This document shows positions 45,990-58,178 of a stretch of 64,000 nucleotides of DNA, piece after piece. How positions within the stretch are numbered: position 1 is the stretch's first letter; the number at the start of each line of letters is the position of its first letter. The notes below the pieces were generated by a model. The model searched no databases and had not been told where the DNA came from. It saw only the letters and a list, made by a program, of their open reading frames with translations. The DNA is from Hofstenia miamia (lineage: Eukaryota > Xenacoelomorpha > Acoela): assembly GCA_004352715.1 (NCBI GenBank), contig SCFE01000083.1, positions 111,687-175,686 of the forward strand, in the 5' to 3' direction. The position numbers and the translations under genes were made by a program.

Positions 45990-46765
45990 TATTGAATTTA
46001 GTTAGGGTAGTTTTGGATTTTTGGCTTGCTGAGTGCAGGATTTGAAATATTCACAAAGCGCTTTTCATGCTCAGTCAAAGAATCTCCTCGAAATTTAGTC
46101 ATTGCCATCTTCGATTGCTTAACTTTATCCTGTGGAGGTTTTGATAAATTCGGTGGACTTGTACTAGGAATATCCTGGTCACCAGTAAAATTTGGTTGGT
46201 TGAGCAAATTTGAATATACACTCAAAAGATTGTTTACAGACTCATCAATTGGAGGTTGTGCATAACATTTTTGTGCAGTGTTTTTGCAGTGCCCTTTTGT
46301 ATATATATGTAATGCGTCTGTACAATATCTTCTGAAACATTTGCTTCATTAAAATGTGTATCTCTCATTGTTCGAATTGATGTGGCGGTAAATTTTAAGT
46401 TGTTATAGTTCGAAAAGTATCTTGGATATATCTTGATTTATTTGAACAGACACATTGTTGTCATATTCATTTTTTCCATTTCCGAAAATAAATTTGGCTT
46501 CAGTTTTTTAAGTTGATTTAAAAGTACTCAGATGTCTTTCTATCCAGAAAATTTGGTCAGGGTCTATCTTAATGGAAACTGAGTATTTATATCCCGTTTT
46601 ACAGAGTGTAGTTTGGACTATGTTTCCTGCATTGAGCTCATTAAAATCATTGACAGTTAATTGGAGGAGCGGACCAGGCCTGAAATCAAGTTGCTCTTGC
46701 AAAATTAAAAAGTTCATAGCTTGCATTTCATAGTATTCTAGTAATTCATAGTCGGTTTCCAACAT
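45990..46765 (-). pseudogene. Crypton-like tyrosine recombinase remnant
   Basis: Read on the minus strand. 46765-46508 gives NFLILQEQLDFRPGPLLQL and VNDFNELNAG, like the RPG-L-L-T segment of eukaryotic tyrosine recombinases. Shifted frames then give FTATSIRTMRDTHFNEANV (an Arg-rich motif II-like block) and YTKGHCKNTAQKCYAQPPI, resembling the His-x2-TA-x2-YY region with the nucleophile Tyr, then DESVNNLLSVYSNLL. Several frameshifts. The Crypton assignment is by motif order only. Confidence 0.5.
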
Positions 46766-47639
46766 AAGAGAAAATTCTCCACATACTTTTTAGGAACCTT
46801 TGTTGTAAATTATTTTGGTTTCCCGAATAATGTCATTCTACTTTGCAACATTAATTCTAACATGCAGTTCCCTGGTATTTAACATTATAAAATTTTTGAC
46901 AATGTTTAGCCCTACTCTTCACAAGGGGGGGGGTAAATTTACCCCTAGGCGGATTTTTAGTAATAACTTTTCTTAAATCAAATTTGAGAAGTTGAATGAA
47001 CTTTTCACCAAATTAAATTTAGTTTTACACATTTTGTGAAAGTTTTAGGGTGAAAGCGTTTTTTGTCAAGGAATTATGACTATTTTGTCAATGGTGGTTG
47101 ATATATATTTTAATATAGAAATGTAAAAATTACTAGAAAAAAACAAAAAATGCTGACATCAACATTAATAACTACATATAATATGCCATAATTTATTACT
47201 GGACATTATAATTTGTATTTAGAATAGAAAAAGTTGAACAAAACTAATAACCATTTTGACATCAGACACCTCTTAGCATTTTTGCCAATGTTTTTGCAAA
47301 AAATTTTGACGTCAGCAAAATGTCCGGTTAAGCATTTTATTTTCCCATTTTTTCAAACTTTGTATCTCATATTACCCTTCTGCAAAATTTCATGATAATA
47401 ACATTCATATATCAAAAATAAATTATAAACACTTAAATATCACACAATGAATGAAATAATCTACAATAATGTCAGTGCCTTCAATCTCAGAGAAGTAAGT
47501 GTTGGTAAAGCTACCAGGGAACAGCATCAAATAGTAACTACTAATGATAAACCTTTCATCAGTAAGTATGCATGGTACCTGAACACTTGAAATAAGAGTA
47601 TTATAAAGCAATTAAAGAGCTATCAGATCATTAGACCAA
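46766..47639. other. Spacer, nothing recognised
   Basis: AT-rich with a nine-G run near 46925. No gene. Confidence 0.4.
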
Positions 47640-49640
47640 GAAAGAGCCCCTATATGTCTTCTACAGTGTTTGTAAAGAGGGTAAAAAATTTCAACTGTGT
47701 ATTGACTTTAGAATGTTAAATGCTATCACTAAAAAACACTCTTATCCTTTACTCTACATAGATGATATGTTATATGATGTCCTAAGAACAAGTTTTTCAC
47801 AACACTCAATTTATGCAAAACATTCCAGCAGGTACCAGTGCATACAAAAACTATTGAAAGAACTGCATTAATAATGCCCTATGGATTGTATGAGCAGGCA
47901 TATATGCCTCTCAGTTCATGTAATACCACAGTAAAATTGCAAAGATAAAGTTGTCTCAGTATATATTGATGATATACTAATCATGAACAAGAGTGTAGAA
48001 GAACACTTAGACAGACTAAACTGCAAATTAGAAATTGTGTGCAAAGCAGGATTATGAATGAATGGTGGAAAATTCCAACTTTTAAAAATGAAAGTGGAAT
48101 TAATGGGGAAATCAATCAAATATGTTAAAATTTAATCTAAGAGATGATGTGGTAGAGATAATCAATAAAATAACAATACCCAATACACATAGGGAACTCT
48201 AGTGCATCATAGGATTTTTAACTATTATGGTCACTTCATCCCATAAATAACAGAGAAAACAATCACAATGGTTCAATTTTAAAAAAAAAGAATAGATTTT
48301 TCTAGACTTGTGAACAAGAGGAAGAGCTACAGTTGATATAGAAAGAACTCATAAAAATGCCATCCTTAAGTTAAGAAGTCTAAGAATAATGAAAAAGTTT
48401 TCTGGAGACTAGTCATCAATAGTAGCTTGATTGTTTGGGTTCCTTAGAGACTTCAAATTTACAATGGAACATCAAAAAGAGAGACTAGAGACAAAGCAGA
48501 TATGATTGCTGGAGTACCATAGAGATGCACTGAAAGCAGTGAAAGAAAAACAAAAAGTCTTGTTTATCTCACACATACAGTACAAGGAACTACCTGAGAT
48601 CAATGCAGACAGAAATTTCATTAAAGAAGAAATTTCTGAAAAGGAAATAATAAATCAATAAGACAACAATTTCATATTGAGAGATAAAATTAAAAATCCA
48701 AAACAAACTAAGGTGTGTGCCAAATAATTACTTTTGAAAAAATAATTTCCAATTAAGTGAAAGTAAATTGTTGTTTGTGAGTGGCAAAATTGATATGTTG
48801 CAATACTCAACTAACTGAAATGTAATTTATTACATAAAGTGCATGAAGCAGGGCACACTTGCATTCATCAAATAGAGTTTACATTTAAGAATTACAGTGG
48901 AATGCATAATAAACAATGTTTTGCATGCCTTATTTATAACACAAAACACTTCCCACAATAGTGAACTTAATTGGAAAGTATCCAATTACATGTGGCTAGT
49001 GAAATCATACATATCAATATTGAGAAATTGGCAATAGATGAAGGAGGATTTCAATACTCGTCTTAGTGGACAACTTTGCCAAATATAGTAAAATGGCCTC
49101 TTTGAAAAGAGTAACCTCTAATGAAGTAGTAAAAACCATGATGGAAAAATGGTTTGTGCAACTGGGACAAACTTTAAATATAATTACTGACAGAAGATCT
49201 CAGTTGTAGAGCAAATTATTTAAAGTACTCCTGTGTTTAACAGAAATTACACATGCTACTACAACTGTAGATCACCAATTAACAAACAGATAGGTAGAAA
49301 AACTAAACCAGACACATTTAAAACTTATTAGAGTTATAGCCAAAAGTGCTAGATGAAAAGATTGGCAAAAGGTGATTGATATTATGGAATTTTTTTAATA
49401 CCTTAGTACACACAACAATAGATATAACACATTTTAAAGCTATGTGCAGATATGAAGCATTCACTGTGCCAGTAATACAAAATAATAGCAACCTAAAAAC
49501 AGTCAACAATGAATATGTCAAAAAATTAAGGCAACAAATTAATGATCTTCATGAAATCATATGTACCAATATCAAGAAGTCAGCTGTCCAAGAGGAAATT
49601 TTTTTGGAATGTTTTAAAGTTGCTGACTGATTATACACAT
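47640..49640 (+). pseudogene. Ty3/gypsy pol, heavily decayed
   Basis: Pieces in several frames follow gypsy pol order: CIDFRMLNAITKKHSYPLLY (about 47700), VYIDDILIMNKSVEEHLDRL with the catalytic YIDD still readable (47955-48020), RNase H-like scraps, then integrase-like VDNFAKYSKMASLKRVTSNE (about 49070), IITDRRSQ and HQLTNR..EKLNQ. Many stops and frameshifts; no usable protein. Much more AT-rich than the copy at 54-64 kb. Confidence 0.8.
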
Positions 49641-49670
49641 TCATTTCAACTCTAATAACAGATGCAATAC

Positions 49671-50533
49671 AAGTGACGAAGATGAAGATGGAGAGGTCCC
49701 CATACCTTTAAGAAAATTTTAAAAATAATTATATATTAAATAAAGGTAAAACATGTCATTTCCAAAATCCTAATTAAAGTTTAACTCCAGTTCTATCTCT
49801 GGAATTGTTGGATACCAATGGCTCCAGCTCCATCATGACCTGGGCTACAACATATTTACAACTATGAAAATTTGGAAACTTATTGATTTTTTCAAGTATT
49901 AGCAAATATTTTCAAAATTTTAAAGAATTTTTATACATTTTTAGTAACATCAAAACTCTTTATGAAACAAAAATAAACAAAAATTAGGTTTTCAAAAATG
50001 CTTTGAAAATGGAGCTCTTTAATAAATATCTGGTTCTGGCTCTAGCTCCTGCTTAGCCTGAATTTTAAGTGTAGCTCCAGCACTCACTCCAGCTCAAAAG
50101 ANAAGTGACGAAGATGAAGATGGAGAGGTCCCCATACCTTTAAGAAAATTTTAAAAATAATTATATATTAAATAAAGGTAAAATATGTCATTTCCAAAAT
50201 CCTAATTAAAGTTTAACTCCAGTTCTATCTCTGGAATTGTTGGATACCAATGGCTCCAGCTCCATCATGACCTGGGCTACAACATATTTACAACTATGAA
50301 AATTTGGAAACTTATTGATTTTTTCAAGTATTAGCAAATATTTTCAAAATTTTAAAGAATTTTTATACATTTTTAGTAACATCAAAACTCTTTATGAAAC
50401 AAAAATAAACAAAAATTAGGTTTTCAAAAATGCTTTGAAAATGGAGCTCTTTAATAAATATCTGGTTCTGGCTCTAGCTCCTGCTTAGCCTGAATTTTAA
50501 GTGTAGCTCCAGCACTCACTCCAGCTCAAAAGA
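49671..50533. repeat. 431-bp duplicate around a single N (assembly overlap)
   Basis: 49671-50101 and 50103-50533 are the same sequence with about one difference, separated only by N at 50102. This fits two contig ends that overlap but were not merged. Content: AT-rich DNA with CTCCAGCTC/CTGGCTC words, no gene. Confidence 0.85.
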
Positions 50534-53210
50534 AAATTTTCTGCTCCTTGACTCTAAGCTCTGGCTCCAGCTCTAGCTTAAAAGCCCTGCAAATTACATT
50601 AAATGATAAACATGAATTTGAGCTAATTAGGAAAAGCAACTTGCGTCACTATTGCTAGACATTATTGTTGAAACTATTATACCTAAAAAAGTTGTTGGAA
50701 ATGCTTACAATCTTGCACAACCAAAAAGGGATTGTGCAAAAAATATAAATATGAACCCATTGTGTTTAGGGATGAAAAGTATATGCAACATAAAAATTCC
50801 AAAGAAAGGCATAAGTCTGAAAAGTCTGAAGGTTACTACAAGCAACTACAAAAGTCCTAAATCAAAAAGTCTAGGAATGCCAAAGATGAACAAAAGAAAG
50901 TAAGTCATAAGAAGATTACCACAGCACACACCTTTGATGAAGCAGGGAAGAATACAACACAACAGTACTTCCTTTATATCAGGCCCATGAGTGTTGCCAT
51001 TGTGTGAAGTAAGGAAAGCAGATGCCCAGATGGCCAAGTTTTTTCAGTCAGCTGTTCACCAATGTTTATTGTTGGTGCCAACATGTTGCTAAATTGACTA
51101 ACTGCAGACCTCAGCAGGGCATTCACAACCATGTACATCAGAGGAATGTAGAGGAATATATCTACTCACAAGTCACCTATTGTCAATAGGCCCTATGCAG
51201 TTCATGACTCTAGGGAAAGTCAGTCTCTAAATTAGATAGCCCAAGAAATTCAATATAAAAGTAGCTCTAATTGGAGGTAATATGAAGTTGTGGTTATTAG
51301 AGCAAAACAATTCCTCACTTAATTAATAAGGAAAGACACTGGCAAAAATGCTATCCAACCACAACCACAAATACATTTGGTTAACTACCTGTGATATGAA
51401 ATTTAAGAAATTCAGGAAAAATCATATTTTGACATAAACACTCTTATGAATCAAAAACCCTTCAACATACTAGAAATCAGAAAGTGAATAGAAGACAGGC
51501 ATGTAATAGATCAGATATGTGAATTTACTAGTCTGCACAAAGAGCTATGTCCTACATGTCCTTCTAACAAGACTGTTGCTAGCAATAGAATATTACATGA
51601 AATTTTTAGTGACAAACTGATTAACATAATAGAAGTTTCCCTGAAATCAATGACAGAGATAGTTGACCTAATTGCAGAGACAGCATTACAACTATTGCAA
51701 TGTACACAGCAAATCATTGATTAGAAAAAAATTGGGTTTAACCCACAGAAAAGTTTAAGGTCAATGTATACATTGACAGTTGATGAAAATATCCTAATTG
51801 ATAATGTAGAATCAGAGGTGGGAATTAGAACAGCACTGGGGAACTTAATGTCATGGCAGAAGGTTGCAAGAGTGACCATCTCATAGTGGCTCTGATTCTA
51901 ATGGGAAAAACATCAGTAATTCATCCAAATAACAAGTAACTGTTTAGAAAGAAAAACATCCAGGATGACCAATTCATACAGTGTTATGCCAGAAGGATAG
52001 CAAAGATGAGAATTTCAAAACTTGTTTGAACAGTGCTACTCTGTTTGTCTGATGTCTTAATTTCTAGCTCAATAAACAATCACTGCTGTTTTCTTAATTC
52101 TCAGCTCATGTAACAATAGCATGCAATTACCATGCATTTGTGCTAGCCAATGGCATAATATCATCACAGTGTAAGTTGTTATAGGTGTCTGTCCTGTTGC
52201 ATTTGAACAAAAGAATTTCTTATCTCTTCATGTACATGTATACCTAGCCTAATTTGGTCCATGATTTGGGCTACCTTTGTCAAGGAACAAGTAGTTGTCC
52301 CAGGATCAAATGAATAACTTCTAAATTGTTGCTGGAAACTTAAGCAATTATAATAACCATCAGGTTAGAACAACTATAAAAACAGTAAAGAGAGAGTAAA
52401 CACAGTTTCAGTGAAAAGCAATAAATTGCAACATCTCAACAATGGTTTCCTCATATTTATACAAAGTAAAATTAACTACCTGGCCTTTGCTTACAAATTC
52501 AAGCATTCAATTTCCCTACCAAATTTAATTGAGCAATTACATATTATCACTGTTCAAAGCAACAATTTTCATTAGTTTGTAAAACTGCTCTCAAAAATCA
52601 TTAAATTATTCAGACGTCATAATGACGTCACCATGATCACAGTATAACAAAATTCTGAAGCAACAACTGGAGAGCAGGACTGGAGGCGATTTTCTGAGTA
52701 GCAGTAACCATTTCTATACCAACACTCCCTCTCATTTCTGAACTTCTGCATACTGAGGTTCTCTTGAAATCTGCATAAGTACCTCCCATTGAGTGACGAC
52801 TTCATCCTTTAATCAGAAAAAATGGATTGTAGGCATTCTAGAGCTAAATTGGCAATTACATCTAAGGTTGTTTAATCAATGAGTAAATGTATCAAAAAAC
52901 CTCTCATATAGTCAACACCCTTTTAGAGCAACCATCAATGTCATCATAACATCTGTTTCAGAGGTGTGTGCATCTTCTGCTTTAATTGTAGTATGAGGAC
53001 AAAAGTGCACAAAGATGTCTCTGAGAGAACCCATTCTAGTGACATGGTCAACAAACAATTCCTGGACTTGACTCAGTGTCATTTCATCAGGATCAGACAC
53101 ATTGGCTCAGAGCATCATTATGATTTTGATTTGTTTTGTAACATCATAATATCAGGTAATGTTCTCAATATTATTGACCCACATAAGGTCTCTGGCTGCT
53201 TGAAATAAAA
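50534..53210. other. Decayed mobile DNA, family not recognised
   Basis: Short open pieces such as ELCPTCPSNKTVASNRILHE (about 51540-51720, plus) and DEMTLSQVQELFVDHVTRMG (minus, about 53090-53030) look protein-derived but are interrupted. AATAAA followed by a T-rich stretch near 52072 could mark an LTR poly(A) site. No LTR pair was identified. Confidence 0.35.
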
Positions 53211-53471
53211 TTAATATTCAAGGATGCATATTTCTGATCTTCTCATGAATTTTATGTAACTGTTCATGAATTGGCAATCTTTGTTAAATATGTCCTGTAT
53301 GTTAAGTTTCCCATCAATGAATATTCGCTCTGAATTTCCTCCATTGATCAGTTTCTCTCTCACTGATTTGTGTTCTTCAGTTTTACTGAGTCTGTTGACC
53401 TCTGCTAAGCTGCTAGCAAAGGTTATCTTATCTGGTAAGTAAGCTTTCCTTTCTTGACTCACCATTTCAGT
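53211..53471 (-). CDS. Unrecognised partial ORF abutting the gap
   Basis: Minus-strand frame open from the gap edge to a stop at 53211. It contains LAEVNRLSKTEEHKSVREKL and ERIFIDGKLNIQDIFNKDC. Looks coding, probably part of a retroelement. Its start lies in the gap. Confidence 0.35.
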   Translation of the reverse strand, partial: TEMVSQERKAYLPDKITFASSLAEVNRLSKTEEHKSVREKLINGGNSERIFIDGKLNIQDIFNKDCQFMNSYIKFMRRSEICILEY

Positions 53472-54471
53472 NNNNNNNNNNNNNNNNNNNNNNNNNNNNN
53501 NNNNNNNNNNNNNNNNNNNNNNNNNNNNNNNNNNNNNNNNNNNNNNNNNNNNNNNNNNNNNNNNNNNNNNNNNNNNNNNNNNNNNNNNNNNNNNNNNNNN
53601 NNNNNNNNNNNNNNNNNNNNNNNNNNNNNNNNNNNNNNNNNNNNNNNNNNNNNNNNNNNNNNNNNNNNNNNNNNNNNNNNNNNNNNNNNNNNNNNNNNNN
53701 NNNNNNNNNNNNNNNNNNNNNNNNNNNNNNNNNNNNNNNNNNNNNNNNNNNNNNNNNNNNNNNNNNNNNNNNNNNNNNNNNNNNNNNNNNNNNNNNNNNN
53801 NNNNNNNNNNNNNNNNNNNNNNNNNNNNNNNNNNNNNNNNNNNNNNNNNNNNNNNNNNNNNNNNNNNNNNNNNNNNNNNNNNNNNNNNNNNNNNNNNNNN
53901 NNNNNNNNNNNNNNNNNNNNNNNNNNNNNNNNNNNNNNNNNNNNNNNNNNNNNNNNNNNNNNNNNNNNNNNNNNNNNNNNNNNNNNNNNNNNNNNNNNNN
54001 NNNNNNNNNNNNNNNNNNNNNNNNNNNNNNNNNNNNNNNNNNNNNNNNNNNNNNNNNNNNNNNNNNNNNNNNNNNNNNNNNNNNNNNNNNNNNNNNNNNN
54101 NNNNNNNNNNNNNNNNNNNNNNNNNNNNNNNNNNNNNNNNNNNNNNNNNNNNNNNNNNNNNNNNNNNNNNNNNNNNNNNNNNNNNNNNNNNNNNNNNNNN
54201 NNNNNNNNNNNNNNNNNNNNNNNNNNNNNNNNNNNNNNNNNNNNNNNNNNNNNNNNNNNNNNNNNNNNNNNNNNNNNNNNNNNNNNNNNNNNNNNNNNNN
54301 NNNNNNNNNNNNNNNNNNNNNNNNNNNNNNNNNNNNNNNNNNNNNNNNNNNNNNNNNNNNNNNNNNNNNNNNNNNNNNNNNNNNNNNNNNNNNNNNNNNN
54401 NNNNNNNNNNNNNNNNNNNNNNNNNNNNNNNNNNNNNNNNNNNNNNNNNNNNNNNNNNNNNNNNNNNNNNN
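53472..54471. other. Assembly gap, exactly 1000 N
   Basis: A run of precisely 1000 undetermined bases, so the size is probably a placeholder. Open frames spanning it have no meaning. Confidence 0.98.
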
Positions 54472-54981
54472 ACACAATCTTGTTGCAGTTTAGCAGGTGG
54501 ATTGATGTTTGGAGATGTACTCCAGTCAAGAAACCTGTGTTCACACCTGAAGTTCAGGCAATTCAATATAGTGAAGCTGGTGTTTCTAGAGCTGTCACCA
54601 AACTCTGAGGCCATCTCAGGCTTGTTTTTGGTTGTTACTTTGTTGTTGTTTCTTTCTTCTAGTATTTAGATTTATTACCATACCCTATACTGTGCTGCCT
54701 ACTGAATTTGTTTTGTTTCTCTAAGCTCTGTTTTGAATTGTTTTTGGAATTTTTCTCTTGTATTTTTTCTTGTTCTTGTTATCATAGAATTTGATAGTTT
54801 ATCTCTTCATGGGACTCCCCTGTGCAAGTGTTGGTAGCCCAAATGCTACCCCTTATACCAATGGAACTATGACTCTTGTTAATACAACTTCACATTTTCC
54901 ACCTACTCAATCATCCCCAGTGATCTCCTGACAAGTACTCAATACAGCTACTGCTCCACCTAATTAATTTCTCATTGTGAT
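54472..54981 (+). other. Leader region before gypsy gag
   Basis: T-rich sequence before the first gag ATG. It probably contains part of the 5' LTR or leader, but no LTR boundary or primer-binding site could be fixed. Confidence 0.35.
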
Positions 54982-56095
54982 ATGTTACCACCCCCAGAAC
55001 TGCAAGCAACAGAGGCTGAAAGACTCAGAGAGGCTCTTGCCCAGCAAACCTCTATGCAACTTGATTGTGAACAGCAAATCAATTCTCTGCAATCTGAGAC
55101 AGTAAATTAATGCTATTACTTCTTTAGAACTGCAAGTTCAGAACCTTACTACACCATCACCATCTGCACCTATGCAGCTGATTCCATTGGAGACCATCCA
55201 GTCTCATCTTATCTCACTCCTGTCAGGGAGCTCTGAGTATGTAACTCATGATGTGTTAGATGATGCTTTAAATGCTTTTTCTGCCTGATTTACAGAAGCC
55301 ATTTCACAAATGATTTTGGCACACCTTCCAAGTCCCCCAAGTTTGCCTCCTGTCTCCCCATTGATGCCCCAATTCATAACTCCAGCTACTTTGTTTACAA
55401 CTGGAGCTCCTACTTTTATGCAATCTGCTTTGACACAGGTATCTACTTTAACTACAGTTGCTACTCCAAGTCCATGTGTTCTGAGTACAACCATTTTACC
55501 TCCAGCACCCGTCAATACCTCAGTTGTGCCTACAATTTTGGTATCAGCAACTCTGCAACATTCAGGTGATCCTATTGGGTCTGCAACAACATGTTGGCCA
55601 TGGTTCACCCAGTTGATCCTTCCTCTCAAAGCAACTGGAACTGGACATGCAAATTTATTCAACAGACACTCTGTGTTACTGAAATTTACAGGAAAAATCA
55701 ATGAGATTTCCCAGTCATTTGATAAGTGGCTGTTCTTGTTTGAGATAAGTATGAAGCAATATAATTCCACACAAGACTATGCCATAACTCAGTTTTCAAT
55801 GTACTTGCAAGGCCTTGCCTACAATCAGTATATGATGCTGGACAGGGAAGTCAAGACTAATTACCAGATACTCATTGGTCACTTTGAAGACCACTATCAT
55901 GCTCCTCATATCAAGCACCAATACAAGACTTTTTTGTGTGATCTCTCCTTCAAGAAAAGAGATGATGTTTGGACCTACATTATCCAGGTCAAAAGGCTAT
56001 TCTGTCTTAGTAAGTTAACTTTGGAATACTCAAAACATGATCTTTTCTCATATATCTACTGGGGTTTTCTGCTGAACATTCACAGCCATCTTTAA
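54982..56095 (+). pseudogene. Ty3/gypsy gag
   Basis: The coat-protein region starts at 54982 (MLPPPELQATEAERLREAL, a coiled-coil-like segment), stops at 55108-55110, and continues in another frame. After a TGA near 55288 it resumes from 55310 as a long open stretch rich in Pro, Thr and Val. From about 55680 it contains a capsid-like domain (FDKWLFLFEISMKQYN, DYAITQFSMYLQGLAY, HFEDHYHAPH). The frame ends at 56095. Two interruptions make it non-functional. Confidence 0.75.
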
Positions 56096-56227
56096 TTAAA
56101 ATGTGACCCTGAAGATGATCTTAACTTGAAAATTAAAAAGGCAATCAGTACTGTCTACATGATGTGCAATAACACTTGAATCAATAAAAATGTTGGTCAG
56201 CTGAAAGCTGGTCATTCTGCAGCTAAA

Positions 56228-56434
56228 ATGTCCTCCTCAGCAGACACTCCCATCTTAAAGAAGAAAGTTGGCACTGATCAGACTTGCTGTTACTGTTGTG
56301 GTCAGAAAGGCCACATGAAACCACAGTGTACTGCTGTTATCTGCTTAGTTGCAGACAGAAATGGTTATGTCATCAACAAAACAGAGGAGCCCTTACCTGT
56401 TTTGCCTCTCAAACCAATTAATTGGTTAAACTGA
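56228..56434 (+). pseudogene. Gypsy nucleocapsid zinc knuckle
   Basis: Contains CCYCCGQKGHMKPQC, a CCHC zinc knuckle (C-x2-C-x4-H-x4-C) that binds the element RNA. A Lys-rich stretch precedes it. The frame is separate from gag and protease. It is repeated exactly at 59631-59837, which is likely an assembly artefact. Confidence 0.85.
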
Positions 56435-56912
56435 TGGGAGTGCTGCCTCCTGACAAACATGTGCAGAATGTTTTGGTAGTTACTTCACTGATGCACACTA
56501 ACATTATCCCTGTGGATATTAATGGAATTCTTATAAATGCTACAATAGACTCTGGAGCCTCTGCTTTGATTATAAGCAATGAGTGCTGTCAAAACTATGT
56601 TTAAGAAGAGATGATTTACATCCATCAACTGTTTGCCTATTAGATGCCTCAGGCAATACAATCTTGCTCAAGGGCCAGGTGCACAATCTCAAACTACAAA
56701 TTCACCAAGAATTGTTTTGTGTGGACTTAATCATTGTTGTTACACATGATCAGCCTTTGCCCTATGACATCATCTTGGGTAATGATTTCCTAGAGAAAAA
56801 CTCTTGTGTAATCAATTATGGGAAAAACAAAATCTCCATTCATGAAAGTGAACTTCAGCAAAATTTGGCTACCATCCTCAAAGAGTTTCTCTACATTTCA
56901 CTGAGGCAGTAG
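56422..56912 (+). pseudogene. Gypsy aspartic protease
   Basis: Two frames (56422-56604 and 56583-56912) read ATIDSGASALIIS, the active-site D-S-G-A motif of retropepsins, then DIILGNDFLEKNSCVINYG, the usual ILG-x-DF block near the protease C terminus. A stop at 56602-56604 splits the domain between the two motifs. It would cleave the polyprotein if intact. Confidence 0.8.
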
Positions 56913-57098
56913 TCATTGAGCCATGACATTGGCAAAGAGTCGTCATCTCTACTGATTCTAATTACAATGGTGATGTTATGATTTCTGGGCAAAAGGGGAA
57001 GCATTTTAAAGGCATCAACTTCTCCCCCCAATCTCTGCCACATCTCTGGTGGTAATACTTTCATTACTGTCCTTAATAGTTTTACTTCTGTAGTCTAA

Positions 57099-58055
57099 AT
57101 GGACCTGTCTAAGCTAACTATTATTGCTATGCCTGTCCAACTGGAACAACAAACCACTGTGTGTCTGCTGATCTTTACAGCAATTCATGATCTGCAGGAG
57201 CCTTCTAACTCTGTGAGGATCCTCACTGTCTTGGATGAGATGCATCCACACCTCAGCCTCAAGGAAAATGAGTCTCTAGTTCAACTGCTCTGGCAACAGA
57301 ACAAGGTGTTCAATTATAGATCCATTAGTGTGGGTCAGGGTTTGGGTGAACAACACTCAATCATAACCAAGAATGATCAACCCCTCCATTTGCCAGTATG
57401 GTGAGTACCAGAGAACCTGTGAACAGAGTATGAGAGGATCTTCAGTGATCTGCTTGAGAACAGTATAATCCAGATCAGTAACAGTCTGTATGCAGTGATC
57501 ACTGTTTTCATCAAGCATGGCAACAAGTATCACTTGTGTGTCAACTTTAGAAACATCAACAACATTAAAGTAAAGGATGCCTATCTGCTTTCTTGTATCA
57601 AATACTTGGTTTACAATGCAAGCCATTTTAAACTATTCTCATGTTTGGACCTGTGCAACACCTACTGGCAGGTCCTTATGAAGTCAGCAGATATCCCAAA
57701 GACAGCATTCATCACTCCATATGGTCTCTTTGAGTGGAAATGCATGCCCTTTAAGCTTTGTAATGTGCATGCTACCTTTCAGTGCTATGTCACCCATGTC
57801 TTAAGAAATGGATCAAATGTATTAGAACCTGGTATCACTGCTTATATCCTTGTGGTGAGTAATACCTTCATGGAGCACCTTGACAAGCTAAACCAGACAC
57901 TCAACATCCTCCATGGAGCTGGTTTGTGGGTGAACAGCAACAAGTGTGCCCTGATTCAACCACAAGTGACTTTCTTAGGAAGAGCCATAGAGCTGGGTGG
58001 CATTTCAACCAAGAATGACGCCAAAGATCACTTGGATCATATTGAAACACCATGA
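57099..58055 (+). pseudogene. Gypsy reverse transcriptase with the catalytic DD missing
   Basis: 57099-57404 is the connector before RT (LLWQQNKVFNY, a glutamine-rich stretch). 57495-58055 carries YHLCVNFRNINNIKVKDAYL, FSCLDLCNTYWQVLMKSADI (first catalytic Asp), CMPFKLCNVHATFQC, then GITAYILVVSNTF where related elements have Y-x-DD. The three residues holding both catalytic Asp are absent at the 57845/57846 junction with the frame kept, so this copy cannot polymerise DNA. Stops also separate it from the connector. Confidence 0.85.
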
Positions 58056-58178
58056 TCCTGAAAGGATGTCCAGAGGCTTATGGGCTTGCTTAATTATTAC
58101 AGTGCTTTCATTCCTGAGTTGGTGAATAAGACCAAGCATATTTCAAACTTGCTGAGATGCAGTGTGGAATTCAAATAG

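Noticed and set aside
53211-54614. Long open frames on both strands around 53.2-54.6 kb
   Set aside because: They are open only because they cross 1000 undetermined bases.
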